Source of the DNA: Hydrogenophaga sp.
GTDB lineage: Bacteria > Pseudomonadota > Gammaproteobacteria > Burkholderiales > Burkholderiaceae_C
Direction: 5' to 3'
Length of the DNA: 64,000 nt
Assembly: GCF_026125785.1 (NCBI RefSeq)
Contig: NZ_JAHCKL010000003.1
Location: forward strand, 1 to 64,000
This document shows, piece by piece, positions 15,475 through 24,694 of the stretch (the first letter of the stretch is position 1; every line of letters starts with the position of its first letter). The notes under the pieces are model-generated. The model did not search any database and was not told the DNA's origin. It saw only the letters and a list, made by a program, of their open reading frames with translations. The position numbers and the translations under genes are program-made.

Positions 15475-17549
15475 CACGTAGGGGCGGGCAATCCCGCCAC
15501 GTCGACCAGGCAGTCGTAGAACACCGGTCCGCGTCCCATGTCGGTGAGGCGCTGGCTGGTGAGTTGGTTCACGTTGGTACCGTCGGGCCCGAGTTTGCGC
15601 CACCAGATGCCCAGTCCGTTGACCACGCCCTGGCGCGCACGCCGGGAGACGCTGGCCTTGCAGCGGTATTCGCCCCGGTCGTTGAACACGCGCACCATCT
15701 GCCCATCCTGGATGCCACGTGGTCCGGCGTCGTCGGCGTGGATTTCCAGCAGGGGCTCGCCTTCGATGTCGCGCAGGCTGCTGACGTTGACGAAGCTGGA
15801 GTTGAGAAAGTTGCGTGCTGGCGGCGAGATCATGGCCAGTGGATAGCGGGGGTCGGTACCAGGCGTTTCGAAGTTGGGCAGGTGGTCGGGCAGGCCGTCC
15901 AGGCCTTGCGCGGCCAGCCGGTCGCTGTAGAACTCGCAGCGACCGGAGGCGGTGGGAAAGCCGCCTTGCGCAAAAGGGGCCGCCGGCAGGGGCAGCGTAG
16001 CGAAGCCCTGGTTGAGCAGTTGCTGAAAGTCCACGGTATCGCCAAACGCCGTGCGGCACAGCTGCAGGTCGTCTTCCGTGAAGCAGGGGTCGTCGAAACC
16101 GAGGCGTGCAGCCAGCGCGCGGAAGATGTCGGTGTTGCTGCGGCATTGCCCCACCGGTTCGATGGCGGGGCGATTGAGCAGCACATCGGTGTGGCCGTAG
16201 CTGGTGTGGATGTCCCAGTGTTCGAGCTGGGTGGTGGCGGGAAGGATGTAGTCCGCGTAGTCAGCGGTATCGGTCTGGAAGTGTTCCAGGACCACGGTGA
16301 AAAGATCCTCGCGCTGGAACCCTTGCACCACCTTGCCCGACTCGGGCGCCACTGCCACAGGGTTGCTGTTGTAGACGACCAGGGCTTCTATGCGCGGGCC
16401 AAAGTCCGCCGAAGCGGGGCGCAGCAGGTCGTCGCCGATCGTGCTCATGTTGATCGTGCGCGGACTGCGGCCGGCCAGCAGGTCGGGGCGCTGCAAGGCC
16501 GCCCGTCGGACAGGAAACTGGCCGGAGGCCGACAGGAGCAGGCCACCAGAGGGATGGCGCCAGGCGCCCACCAAGGCAGGCAGGCAGGCGATGGCCCGCA
16601 CCGCGTTGCCGCCGCCCCGCACGCGTTGCATGCCGTAGTTCAAGCGGATGGCCGCCGGGCGCGTGGTGCCATAGTCGCGCGCCAGCGCCACGATCTGCTC
16701 GGCGGGTACGCCGCAGACGGTTGCCGCGCGTTCAGGAGGCCATTGCAGCGCGCGCTCCCTGAGGGCGTTCCACCCCAGCGTGTGGCGCTCGATGTAGTCG
16801 TGGTCGAGCCAGTCGTGCACGATCAGCTCGTGCATGAGCGCCAGCGCCAGCGCGGCGTCGGTTCCCGGTCGCAGGGCGATGTGTTCATGGCATTTGTCGG
16901 CGGTCTCGGTGCGGCGCGGGTCGATGCAGACCAGCCTGGCACCGTTGCGCTTGGCCTGCTGCGCCAGGCGCCAGAAGTGCAGGTTGCTGCCGATGGAGTT
17001 GCTGCCCCAGATCAGGATCAGCCGCGCATCGGCGAAATGCTCCACCTTCATGCCGACCTTGCCACCCAGGGTCTGCACCAGGGCTTCGCCACCGGCAGAG
17101 GCGCAGATGGTTCGGTCCAGCAGCGACGCCCCGAGCCGATGGAAGAAACGCGCCGCCATGGCTTCACCCTGTACCTGCCCCATGGTGCCTGCGTAGCTGT
17201 AGGGCAGGATGGCCTGCGGGTCGTGCGAGGCAATGGCGCGCAGGTGCGAGGCGATGTCGTCCAAAGCCGTGTCCCAGTCCACCGGTTCGAACTGCCCGCT
17301 GCCCTTGGGACCCGTGCGGCGCAGCGGCTGCCGCAGGCGTTGCGGGTGGTATGTGCGCTCCGCGTAGCGAGACACCTTGGTGCACAGGGCGCCGTCGGTG
17401 TGGCGGTGTGCCGGGTTGCCGGCCACGCGCACCGCCACGCCGCCCTCCACGGTGGTCAGCAGGGCGCAGGTGTCCGGGCAGTCGTGCGGGCAGGCACCAC
17501 GCACCTGGACGAGGGAGGAAGGTGCCGGGGAGTCGGGGCTGGCGTTCAT
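15474..17549 (-). CDS. Molybdopterin oxidoreductase, stand-alone catalytic subunit
   Basis: A 691-residue member of the DMSO-reductase superfamily (MopB). The N-terminus binds a [4Fe-4S] cluster through CPHDCPDTC and a fourth Cys in ALCTKV. The molybdopterin-binding body follows, with the segments PYSYAGTMGQVQGEAMAARF and TICASAGGEAL, and the C-terminal dinucleotide-binding domain ends at NQLTSQRLTDMG. There is no twin-arginine leader, so it is cytoplasmic. No gene for an iron-sulfur or membrane partner is nearby. The substrate is unknown. The start at 17549 was chosen because homologous sequence begins right after it; its ribosome site is weak. Confidence 0.88.
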   Translation of the reverse strand: MNASPDSPAPSSLVQVRGACPHDCPDTCALLTTVEGGVAVRVAGNPAHRHTDGALCTKVSRYAERTYHPQRLRQPLRRTGPKGSGQFEPVDWDTALDDIASHLRAIASHDPQAILPYSYAGTMGQVQGEAMAARFFHRLGASLLDRTICASAGGEALVQTLGGKVGMKVEHFADARLILIWGSNSIGSNLHFWRLAQQAKRNGARLVCIDPRRTETADKCHEHIALRPGTDAALALALMHELIVHDWLDHDYIERHTLGWNALRERALQWPPERAATVCGVPAEQIVALARDYGTTRPAAIRLNYGMQRVRGGGNAVRAIACLPALVGAWRHPSGGLLLSASGQFPVRRAALQRPDLLAGRSPRTINMSTIGDDLLRPASADFGPRIEALVVYNSNPVAVAPESGKVVQGFQREDLFTVVLEHFQTDTADYADYILPATTQLEHWDIHTSYGHTDVLLNRPAIEPVGQCRSNTDIFRALAARLGFDDPCFTEDDLQLCRTAFGDTVDFQQLLNQGFATLPLPAAPFAQGGFPTASGRCEFYSDRLAAQGLDGLPDHLPNFETPGTDPRYPLAMISPPARNFLNSSFVNVSSLRDIEGEPLLEIHADDAGPRGIQDGQMVRVFNDRGEYRCKASVSRRARQGVVNGLGIWWRKLGPDGTNVNQLTSQRLTDMGRGPVFYDCLVDVAGLPAPT

Positions 17550-17745
17550 GGGATGCTCGGTGGTTGTGCCAATGATACGGACGGACCGGTGGCTCCGGTG
17601 GCCGGCATGAGGCGCCCGAAGGAGGGAGTGGCGCGACAGGAGGGCTTGCGGCGACCCGCGCTCTGGGAACAATGGGTATTGTTTATCGGGTGTACCCTTG
17701 CGACCCGGTGATCGCCATGCCGCCAAGTACAGGAGACATCCCGCC

Positions 17746-18897
17746 ATGCAACGTCGAACCCTGCTGACATACGCCAGCCGTGTTGCCGGTCTGCAGGCGC
17801 TGGGCGCGCTGCCCTCGCGGGCCAGCGCCCAGGCCAGTGGACTAAACGACACCCGCATCGTGCTCGGACAGTCCGCTCCCTTCAGCGGTGCGGCCGAACA
17901 ACTGGGGCTTCAGTTTCACCTGGGGGCACAGCTGTTCTTCGAAGGCGTGAACCAGAAAGGCGGGGTCCACGGCCGTCGCATCGAGTTGCGGCGCCTGGAC
18001 GATGGCTACGAGCCTGAGCGCTGCGCCGCCAATACCCGGCAACTCATCGGTGAAGGTGTGTTTGCCCTGTTCGGTTATATCGGCACACCCACCAGCGTGG
18101 TGGCCTTGCCTCTGGCCAGCGAGGCCAAGGTCCCCTTCTTCGCGCCCTTCACGGGCGCCGAGGTGCTGCGCGATCCGTTCAACCGCTATGCCATCCATGT
18201 ACGGGCCTCGTACTACGACGAAACTGCCGCCATCGTGCGCCAGACCACGGCCACAGGTATCCGCAAGATCGCGGTGTTCTACCAGAACGACGCCTATGGC
18301 AAGGCCGGTCTGGAGGGCGTGAGCCGGGCACTGAAGACGCTGAACCTGGCGCCGGTGGCGCTGGGCACCGTGGAGCGCAACACGGTGGATGTGGCCAAGG
18401 CGGTGGACGACATCATGGCCCAGCGACCCGAAGCCATTGTGCAGATCAGTGCCTACAAATCGTGTGCGGCCTTCATCCGTGAAGCCCGCAAGCGCGGCTT
18501 CGTGGGCAATTTCTACAACGTGTCCTTTGTCGGTACCCAGGCCTTGCTCGACGAGCTGGGCGCGGATGCCAAGGGTGTCGTGGTCAGCCAGGTCATGCCA
18601 TTTCCCTATACGCCCGTGACGGGCATCTCCGGTGAATACCTGGCGGCGGTGCGCGCCAAGCAAGGCCGTGCACCCAACTACTCGGGCATCGAGGGCTTCG
18701 TCGCCGCCAAAGTGTTCACGGAGGCTCTTGGGCGCGCCGGCCGAGCGCTGACGCGAGAGGGCTTCATCAACGCCATCCAGAGCATGCGCAACCTGGACCT
18801 GGGCGGCTTCCCCCTTGATTTCGGACCCGACAAGCACACCGGCTCCCGCTTCGTCGAGCTCACGCTGCTCACCGAGGACGGCCGCATCCGGCGCTGA
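17746..18897 (+). CDS. ABC transporter substrate-binding protein, branched-chain type
   Basis: A 383-residue periplasmic binding protein of the LivJ-like type I fold. The signal peptide is residues 1-27 (basic QRR, hydrophobic stretch, SRASAQA). The mature part starts IVLGQSAPFSGAAEQLG and contains FALFGYIGTPTSVVALP and FYQNDAYGKAGLEGV typical of the family. AGGAG precedes the start. No permease or ATPase gene is adjacent, so it is an orphan that may use another transporter or act in sensing. It is followed by an amidohydrolase and a peptidase-like gene. Confidence 0.9.
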   Translation: MQRRTLLTYASRVAGLQALGALPSRASAQASGLNDTRIVLGQSAPFSGAAEQLGLQFHLGAQLFFEGVNQKGGVHGRRIELRRLDDGYEPERCAANTRQLIGEGVFALFGYIGTPTSVVALPLASEAKVPFFAPFTGAEVLRDPFNRYAIHVRASYYDETAAIVRQTTATGIRKIAVFYQNDAYGKAGLEGVSRALKTLNLAPVALGTVERNTVDVAKAVDDIMAQRPEAIVQISAYKSCAAFIREARKRGFVGNFYNVSFVGTQALLDELGADAKGVVVSQVMPFPYTPVTGISGEYLAAVRAKQGRAPNYSGIEGFVAAKVFTEALGRAGRALTREGFINAIQSMRNLDLGGFPLDFGPDKHTGSRFVELTLLTEDGRIRR

Positions 18898-18996
18898 CCG
18901 CTGGGCCAAATCCCCCAGGCCATGGTGGCTGTCGCCGCCGTGGCCGCCCGCGCGGGCGCTCTTCGCTACCATGGGCGTTTTGTCTTCGGGTTGCCC

Positions 18997-20220
18997 ATGA
19001 AACTCATCGATTCCATCGTCACACAGGCCGCTGGCATTGCCTCCCTGCGGCGAGACATTCACGCCCATCCGGAACTCTGCTTCGAGGAGGTTCGCACCGC
19101 CGACATGGTGGCGGGCAAACTGGCCGAATGGGGCATCCCGGTGCACCGGGGCATGGGCACCACGGGGGTTGTGGGCATCGTGCACGGCCGTGACGGCGGA
19201 GCCTGCGGTCGCGCGATCGGGCTGCGCGCGGACATGGACGCCTTGCCGATGCAGGAGCACAACCACTTTGCGCACGCCAGCCAGCACGCCGGCAAGATGC
19301 ACGCCTGCGGCCATGACGGCCACACCGCGATGCTGCTGGCGGCGGCCCAGCATTTCGCGCGGCACCGCAACTTCGATGGTACGGTCTACCTCATCTTCCA
19401 GCCCGCGGAGGAGGGGGGCGGCGGTGCACGCGAGATGATCAAGGACGGGCTGTTCGACACCTTTCCGGTCGAGGCGGTGTTTGGCATGCACAACTGGCCC
19501 GGACTGCCGGCCGGCACCTTTGCCGCCAGTGCCGGTCCGGTGATGGCGTCGAGCAACGAATTCCACATCGTCATCCGGGGCAAGGGTGCTCATGCGGCAC
19601 TGCCGCACAACGGCATCGATCCGGTGCCGGTGGCCTGCCAGATGGTGATGGGTTTCCAGACCATCATCTCGCGCAACAAGAAGCCGGTGGACGCGGGCGT
19701 GGTGTCTGTCACCATGATCCACACCGGCGAGGCTACCAACGTGGTGCCCGACAGTTGCGAGATCCAGGGGACCGTGCGCACCTTCACCTACGAGGTGCTC
19801 GACCTGATCGAACGCCGCATGCAGGAGATCGCCGAGCACACCTGCGCGGCCTATGGCGCGACCTGCGAATTCCGCTTCAAGCGCAACTACCCACCCACCG
19901 TGAACCACGCCGCCGAGACCGCTTTCGCACGCGAGGTCATGGCGGAGATCGTGGGTGCCGAGCGCGTGGTGGATCAGGAGCCCACCATGGGCGCGGAAGA
20001 CTTTGCCTACATGCTGCAGGCCCGTCCGGGCAGCTACGTGTTCATTGCCAACGGCGACGGTGCGCACCGCGAGATGGGGCATGGAGGCGGCCCCTGCATG
20101 CTGCACAACCCGAGCTACGACTTCAACGACGATCTGATCCCGCTTGGGGCGACCTATTGGGTGCGGCTGGCCGAGAAATGGCTGGGGCAACCCCGCGTTG
20201 CAGCGGAGGTGGTCCGATGA
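18997..20220 (+). CDS. M20-family amidohydrolase (hippurate hydrolase-like)
   Basis: A 407-residue metal-dependent amidohydrolase of the M20D group, which removes acyl groups from N-acyl amino acids such as hippurate. Metal ligands are visible in MHACGHDGHTAMLLAAA, PAEEGGGGARE and the C-terminal MLHNPSYDFND. LRADMDALPMQE precedes them, and the dimerisation domain includes GKGAHAALPHNGIDP. No clear ribosome site is seen before the ATG. The following gene starts inside its stop codon (ATGA), so the two are coupled. A role in salvaging acylated amino acids or peptides is inferred. Confidence 0.9.
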   Translation: MKLIDSIVTQAAGIASLRRDIHAHPELCFEEVRTADMVAGKLAEWGIPVHRGMGTTGVVGIVHGRDGGACGRAIGLRADMDALPMQEHNHFAHASQHAGKMHACGHDGHTAMLLAAAQHFARHRNFDGTVYLIFQPAEEGGGGAREMIKDGLFDTFPVEAVFGMHNWPGLPAGTFAASAGPVMASSNEFHIVIRGKGAHAALPHNGIDPVPVACQMVMGFQTIISRNKKPVDAGVVSVTMIHTGEATNVVPDSCEIQGTVRTFTYEVLDLIERRMQEIAEHTCAAYGATCEFRFKRNYPPTVNHAAETAFAREVMAEIVGAERVVDQEPTMGAEDFAYMLQARPGSYVFIANGDGAHREMGHGGGPCMLHNPSYDFNDDLIPLGATYWVRLAEKWLGQPRVAAEVVR

Positions 20221-21320
20221 TCGCGCCGCAGGATGGTTTTTCCGCCAGCTATGCCCAGGCCCGTGTGCGTTTCCTGGAAGGCGCTGCCGCCGCCGGCATG
20301 GCCATTTCCAGCCACAACCACCCGTTGCCCGGCCGCGATGGCGAGACGCTGGCCATGGATGTGGCGCTCGATGGCGCGCCCGATGCCCAGCGTCTGCTGA
20401 TCGTGAGCAGCGCCTGCCATGGCGTGGAGGGCTATTGCGGCACCGGTGTTCAGGTGTTCGCCGCCCATGACGCGGAGTGGCGAGAGCATGCGCGTGCGGC
20501 CGGTGTGGCGGTGCTCTACATCCACGCACTCAACCCGCATGGGTTTTCGTGGATGCGCCGCGTCACCAACGAAAACGTGGACCTGAACCGCAACTTCCAG
20601 GATTTCAGCCAGCCGCTGCCCGTCAACGCCGCCTATGCCGAGTTGCACGGGCTGTTGTTGCCGGCCCAGTGGCCGCCTGGCGCGGACAACCAGGCGGCGA
20701 TCCAGAGCTACGTCCAGACCCACGGTCTGCAACGTTTCCAGGCTGCCGTCACGCAAGGGCAGCACGCCTACCCCGATGGCCTTTTCTTCGGCGGCACCGC
20801 ACCCACCTGGAGCAACCAGACCCTGCGCCAGGTGTTGCGCCGGCACGGCCGCAGCGCGCGCCATCTGGCCTGGATCGACCTGCACACCGGCCTGGGCGAG
20901 TGCGGGGTGGGCGAACGGATCTTCGCCTGCCGCGACGACGACAAGGCCCTGGCCCGCGCGCGCGCCTGGTGGGGTGGTGGCGGCCAGACGCCGGTCACCT
21001 CCATCTACGACGGCAGTTCCACGTCCGCGCTGCTGACTGGCTTGATGTGGTGCGCCGCCTATGAGGAGTGCCCGCAGGCCGAGTACACCGGCATCGCCAT
21101 GGAGTACGGCACCGTGCCCGTGACCGAGGTGATCGACGCCCTGCGCGCCGATCATTGGCTGCACCTGCATCCCGAAGCGCCGCCAGCGCAGCGGGCTGAG
21201 ATCAAGCAGCGCATCCTCGCCGCCTTCTACGTCGATACGGACGAATGGAAAGCGCGCATCGTGGCGCAGGCGCGCCAGGCCATGTTCCAGGCCGTGGATG
21301 GCCTGGCGGCCAGCGCCTGA
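20217..21320 (+). CDS. M14-like carboxypeptidase, DUF2817 family
   Basis: A 367-residue protein of the DUF2817 family, which has an M14 zinc carboxypeptidase fold. CHGVEGYCGTG supplies the first zinc-binding His and Glu, NENVDLNRNFQDF contains the NR substrate motif, and AWIDLHTGLGE holds the second zinc His; MEYGTVPV near the end resembles the catalytic Glu region. There is no signal peptide, so it is cytoplasmic. It overlaps the amidohydrolase gene by 4 bp. Its substrate is unknown; a peptide or amide fits the context. Confidence 0.85.
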   Translation: MIAPQDGFSASYAQARVRFLEGAAAAGMAISSHNHPLPGRDGETLAMDVALDGAPDAQRLLIVSSACHGVEGYCGTGVQVFAAHDAEWREHARAAGVAVLYIHALNPHGFSWMRRVTNENVDLNRNFQDFSQPLPVNAAYAELHGLLLPAQWPPGADNQAAIQSYVQTHGLQRFQAAVTQGQHAYPDGLFFGGTAPTWSNQTLRQVLRRHGRSARHLAWIDLHTGLGECGVGERIFACRDDDKALARARAWWGGGGQTPVTSIYDGSSTSALLTGLMWCAAYEECPQAEYTGIAMEYGTVPVTEVIDALRADHWLHLHPEAPPAQRAEIKQRILAAFYVDTDEWKARIVAQARQAMFQAVDGLAASA

Positions 21321-21327
21321 GAGAGTT

Positions 21328-22101
21328 TCAGTTCGTCAGCGCCACCTTGGCAGACGCGACGTAGAGACGCTCCATCGCGTCCAGCGGCTCCATGGCGGCG
21401 GCGCGGTCCAGCAGAGCGGTGGCCTGGGCCAGCCGTTGCTCGCCTTCGAGCATGACCAGCCCGTTGGCGCATTCGGTCAGCGTGACCGCCGAGTCCGGGT
21501 TGAGCGACATGGCCTTGTCGTACAGCGCAAGGCCGGCGGCTTTGTCCGCGCCATAGGTCATGCTGCCGATGAGGTGGCCAACCTTGTCGATGACTTCTGC
21601 GTGGAAACTGGCCAGCGCCAGGTGCGCGTCCGCGTGCTGCGGGCACAGTCTCAGCGTGTTCTCCAGCGCTGTCTTCACCCGCACGCCCAGGCCCTGGGTA
21701 AGAGCCTTGGCCACGCTGATGCCCTGGCCATAGCGGCCGAGCGCGTAGGCCTGCCAGTACCAGGCGCCAGGGTTGTCGGGCTGGCGCTGCTGAAGGCCTT
21801 CGGCGCGCGCTGCCGCCTCCAGGAGCAGCGCTTCCCGGCTGGATTCGCGGCGCTCCACGTAGCTGGCGTGTATGCAGGTGGCCTTGTTCGCCACATTCAG
21901 GCCCGCGTCACCGAGTGCCAGGCCGGCCTCCGCGGCCTGCTGGAATTCGCCGTTGTGGAACAGCAGCCAGGCCTGTTGCAGCGCCGGGTCCTTCGGCCAG
22001 GGTTCGGCATCTCCCAGGTGCAGGCGATTCCATTGCGAGCGCAGGCGCTCGGTGTCAAACAGCGCACTGTCTGGGCGTGCGATCCGGGTCCATTCGCTCA
22101 T
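21328..22101 (-). CDS. TPR-type protein of unknown function
   Basis: A 257-residue soluble protein built from helical tetratricopeptide-like repeats (for example NPGAWYWQAYALGRYGQG, HADAHLALASFHAEV, DSAVTLTECANGLVML). There is no signal peptide or catalytic motif. A GAGGAGA site precedes the start. It is the last gene of a minus-strand unit patatin-TetR-TPR, 21 bp after the TetR gene. It probably mediates protein contacts; the function is not known to me. Confidence 0.75.
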   Translation of the reverse strand: MSEWTRIARPDSALFDTERLRSQWNRLHLGDAEPWPKDPALQQAWLLFHNGEFQQAAEAGLALGDAGLNVANKATCIHASYVERRESSREALLLEAAARAEGLQQRQPDNPGAWYWQAYALGRYGQGISVAKALTQGLGVRVKTALENTLRLCPQHADAHLALASFHAEVIDKVGHLIGSMTYGADKAAGLALYDKAMSLNPDSAVTLTECANGLVMLEGEQRLAQATALLDRAAAMEPLDAMERLYVASAKVALTN

Positions 22102-22122
22102 GTCGTTGTCTCCTCATGTCGT

Positions 22123-22782
22123 TCATGGCGAGGCTCCATAGGCCCCGGTGAGTTGTTGCAGATGCTGACGCTGCGCGGGCTCCAGGTACGGGGCGAGCAG
22201 GTTGAGGACATGGCGCGCCCCGCGCAACAGCGCCTGCTGGGCCTGGTCGGGCTCCAGCGCATGGCGCGGATCACGCACGTACTCGAAGCTCAGCCAGTAC
22301 GTGAGCACCACCACCATGCTGGTCGCGGTTGGCTCCATCTCTCTGGAGTCCATGTCCACGGCACCGTGCTGGCGCATGCCTGCGAGCAGGTGGCGGATGG
22401 CGCGCTCCTTGTTGCGGAGCACCGCCTGGAAGTGGGTTTCCAGCAGGCGATTCTTGGAGAGCAGGTCGTTGAGATCCCGGTAGAGGAAGCGGTACTGCCA
22501 GATGATCTCGAACAGCGAGTGCAGGAAAAACCAGGCGTCTTCGACATTGCGCACGCCATCGCCCGCGCCGAGCAATTCACCCAGCGAGCGCTCGTAGCGC
22601 TGGAACAGCGAGTTGATCAGCTCGTCCTTGGCCGGGTAGTGGTAGTAGAGATTGCCTGGACTGATGCCCAGCTCGGCCGAGATCAGCGTGGTCGAGACGT
22701 TGGGTTCGCCAAAGCGGTTGAAGAGCTCCAGCGTCACCTCGAGGATGCGCTCGGCGGTGCGTCGCGGGGCCTTCTTGACCAT
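22123..22782 (-). CDS. TetR-family transcriptional regulator
   Basis: A 219-residue regulator. The N-terminal helix-turn-helix reads RILEVTLELFNRFGEPNVST and ISAELGISPGNLYYHYPAKD, a typical TetR DNA-binding domain; the rest is a helical ligand domain. ATG at 22782 has GAGGG upstream; a TTG 12 bases earlier is less likely. The gene starts 8 bp after the patatin gene stop, so they form one transcript. Regulation of the lipid-storage genes next to it is plausible but not shown. Confidence 0.9.
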   Translation of the reverse strand: MVKKAPRRTAERILEVTLELFNRFGEPNVSTTLISAELGISPGNLYYHYPAKDELINSLFQRYERSLGELLGAGDGVRNVEDAWFFLHSLFEIIWQYRFLYRDLNDLLSKNRLLETHFQAVLRNKERAIRHLLAGMRQHGAVDMDSREMEPTATSMVVVLTYWLSFEYVRDPRHALEPDQAQQALLRGARHVLNLLAPYLEPAQRQHLQQLTGAYGASP

Positions 22783-22790
22783 GCCCGCCC

Positions 22791-24062
22791 TCAATGGCCG
22801 CGGGCCGCGTCAGGCCGCCAGGACCTGGCCTGTGCAAGGTCGTCCACCTTTTTCTGCAGATCGTCGAGCGTCGCATGCAGGCGCTCGGTCAGCGGATGGC
22901 GGCTGGGCACGCGCGCAGGCAGCAGGCGGCGCGACCCATCCTGCAGGACGGCCAGATCCAGCCTGATGCCATGGCGCGCCAGCAAAGGGGCCAGCGTGGC
23001 CTGGCGTTCCAGCAGCATGCGCCGCGTTTCCTGGTAGGCGTGTTCCGCGAGCTCGCGGCGCTGGCGGTAGCTGAACGTATTGGCGAAGAAGAGGGTGGCA
23101 TCGCGCTGGTCCGGCTCCAGAAGCACGATGTCGCTGCCAGGATAGGCGCGTTCGTAGTGCTTGAGCCCGAGGGCCAGGCGCGAGTGGATCATGGAACGGA
23201 AGGTCTGGCTCATGACCGCGGGAAGGCCGCCTTCCACCAGCGACGGGATCCGCCGGCCGTCCTGCAGGCTCGGACTGGTGTGGAAAGGAACCAGCGGATT
23301 CAGGCACAGCAGCAGGTCGGCGCCGGCGTCCAGCGCCACGGTGGCGTGCAGGGTCTTCTTGAGCGCACCATCAACATAGTGCTGACCCTGGATGTCCACT
23401 GGCGGGAAAAGGCCGGGCAACGCGGCGCTGGCCTGAATGGCGCGCGAGATCGGCACATGGTCCCAGCCAGGCCGGCCGAACGGTGTGGCTTCACCGGTGT
23501 CGAGTTGCGTGGCGACCAGCGTCAGCCGGCTGCGCAGCTGGCGGAAGTCGTTGGTGCGGCCGGGTTGGCTGAACAGGCGCTCGATCTGCCGGTGGATGGC
23601 CTCGTTGTCCAGCACCCCGGTGGGTAGGGCCGAGCCCAGGCGCTCGAACGCACTGTTGAACGACTTGCCCTGCACCACCCATTCCCATGCCGCGCCACGC
23701 AACAGGCCAGGCAGGCGTTGCAGCCGTGCGCCGAACTCGCCCCAGGCGGGCTTGAGCAACCAGTCGGGGTTGAAATTGTCCGGGTCCGGCCGGTCTTCGA
23801 TGAAGGACTCGCAGAGCTGGCGAGGCCGGATGCCATTGGCCAGACCGGCCACGATGAAGCCCCCCGCCGAAACACCAACGTAGTCGTCGCAGGCATTCAG
23901 GTCCAGGCCATCCAGGCTCTCGTCCAGAGCGCACAACGCACCGATTTCATAGATCGCACCCAAGGGCCCTCCACCTGCCAGGGCGAGCGCGATGCGCGGT
24001 CGGCCCGAGGGCTGTTGGCTGCGGCGTTGCTTGCGGCGAAGGGGTTGGCGGGACGGGTTCAT
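22791..24062 (-). CDS. Patatin-like phospholipase
   Basis: A 423-residue cytosolic lipid hydrolase of the patatin family, which uses a Ser-Asp dyad. The oxyanion glycines are in ALAGGGPLGAIYEIGAL, the nucleophile elbow is GVSAGG (Ser), and the catalytic Asp is in HYVDGALKKT. There is no signal peptide; the first 25 residues are basic. In this neighbourhood of phasin, TetR and fatty acyl-CoA reductase genes, a role in lipid-body or PHA granule turnover is possible but only inferred. A terminator separates it from the upstream phasin gene. Confidence 0.88.
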   Translation of the reverse strand: MNPSRQPLRRKQRRSQQPSGRPRIALALAGGGPLGAIYEIGALCALDESLDGLDLNACDDYVGVSAGGFIVAGLANGIRPRQLCESFIEDRPDPDNFNPDWLLKPAWGEFGARLQRLPGLLRGAAWEWVVQGKSFNSAFERLGSALPTGVLDNEAIHRQIERLFSQPGRTNDFRQLRSRLTLVATQLDTGEATPFGRPGWDHVPISRAIQASAALPGLFPPVDIQGQHYVDGALKKTLHATVALDAGADLLLCLNPLVPFHTSPSLQDGRRIPSLVEGGLPAVMSQTFRSMIHSRLALGLKHYERAYPGSDIVLLEPDQRDATLFFANTFSYRQRRELAEHAYQETRRMLLERQATLAPLLARHGIRLDLAVLQDGSRRLLPARVPSRHPLTERLHATLDDLQKKVDDLAQARSWRPDAARGH

Positions 24063-24126
24063 GCGATCGAGTGTAGACGCGCGATGGCGGTCGTGTGTGC
24101 TGCGATGCAGCATCGGGACGCCACGC

Positions 24127-24149
24127 AAAAAAGGGGCGTCAAGCGCCCC
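24127..24149 (-). terminator. Rho-independent terminator of the phasin gene
   Basis: On the minus strand a GGGGCG/CGCCCC stem with a 5-base loop is followed by six T residues, 30 bases after the phasin stop. It isolates the highly expressed type of gene from the patatin operon. Confidence 0.88.
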
Positions 24150-24178
24150 TGTCTGCCGAACCGGGAATCCACCTGGAT

Positions 24179-24694
24179 TCAGGCGGTCTTGCTGCCGCGG
24201 CTGGTTTTGCGAGGGGCCTTGGCGGCGGCCTTCTTCGCTGGCGCAGCGGCTTTGCGGGGAGCCGGCTTGTCGCTCAGCCGCTGCACCTGTGCATGCAGTG
24301 CGTCGATGCGTTCGATCAGGGCATCCACGTCACGGGCGGAAGGCACGCCCAGCTTGTTCAGCGCTTTGGAAACGCGCTCCTCGAAGATGTTTTCCAGCTT
24401 GTCCCACTGGCCGGCGGCCTTGGAGGAAATGTCGGTGGCCATGCTGGTCACGCGGCTGGTCGCTTCGGTCAGGCGTTCCTCGGCCGCGGCCTGGGTCTTG
24501 CGCTGGATCGTCATGCCCTCCTTGACCAGTGTCTCGAAAGCCTTGCCGCCTTCTTCCTGCGCCTTGGCAAATGCGCCCAGGCCGGCCAGCCAGATCTGCT
24601 GCGCCGAGTCCTTGATGGCGCCAGCCAGCGGAGACCCCGAGGCGGATGCGGACGATGAGGGTTTGCTGCCGGACTTCTGGATCTTCTTGACCAT
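24179..24694 (-). CDS. Phasin, PhaI/PhaF-like granule-associated protein
   Basis: A 171-residue phasin that coats polyhydroxyalkanoate granules. The hydrophobic, amphipathic phasin segment is IWLAGLGAFAKAQEEGGKAF, followed by a coiled-coil region and VDALIERIDALHAQVQRL. The last 30 residues are a Lys/Ala/Pro-rich histone-like tail resembling the DNA-binding end of PhaF in Pseudomonas, which may tether granules to the nucleoid. AGGAG lies upstream. It is divergent from the fatty acyl-CoA reductase gene (206-bp spacer) and ends at a strong terminator. Confidence 0.9.
   Translation of the reverse strand: MVKKIQKSGSKPSSSASASGSPLAGAIKDSAQQIWLAGLGAFAKAQEEGGKAFETLVKEGMTIQRKTQAAAEERLTEATSRVTSMATDISSKAAGQWDKLENIFEERVSKALNKLGVPSARDVDALIERIDALHAQVQRLSDKPAPRKAAAPAKKAAAKAPRKTSRGSKTA

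Noticed and set aside
17842-20529. An 895-codon open frame on the minus strand
   Set aside because: It is antisense to three well-supported genes (binding protein, amidohydrolase, DUF2817), is rich in His, Gly and Arg in a low-complexity way, and has no domain; it is a high-GC shadow.
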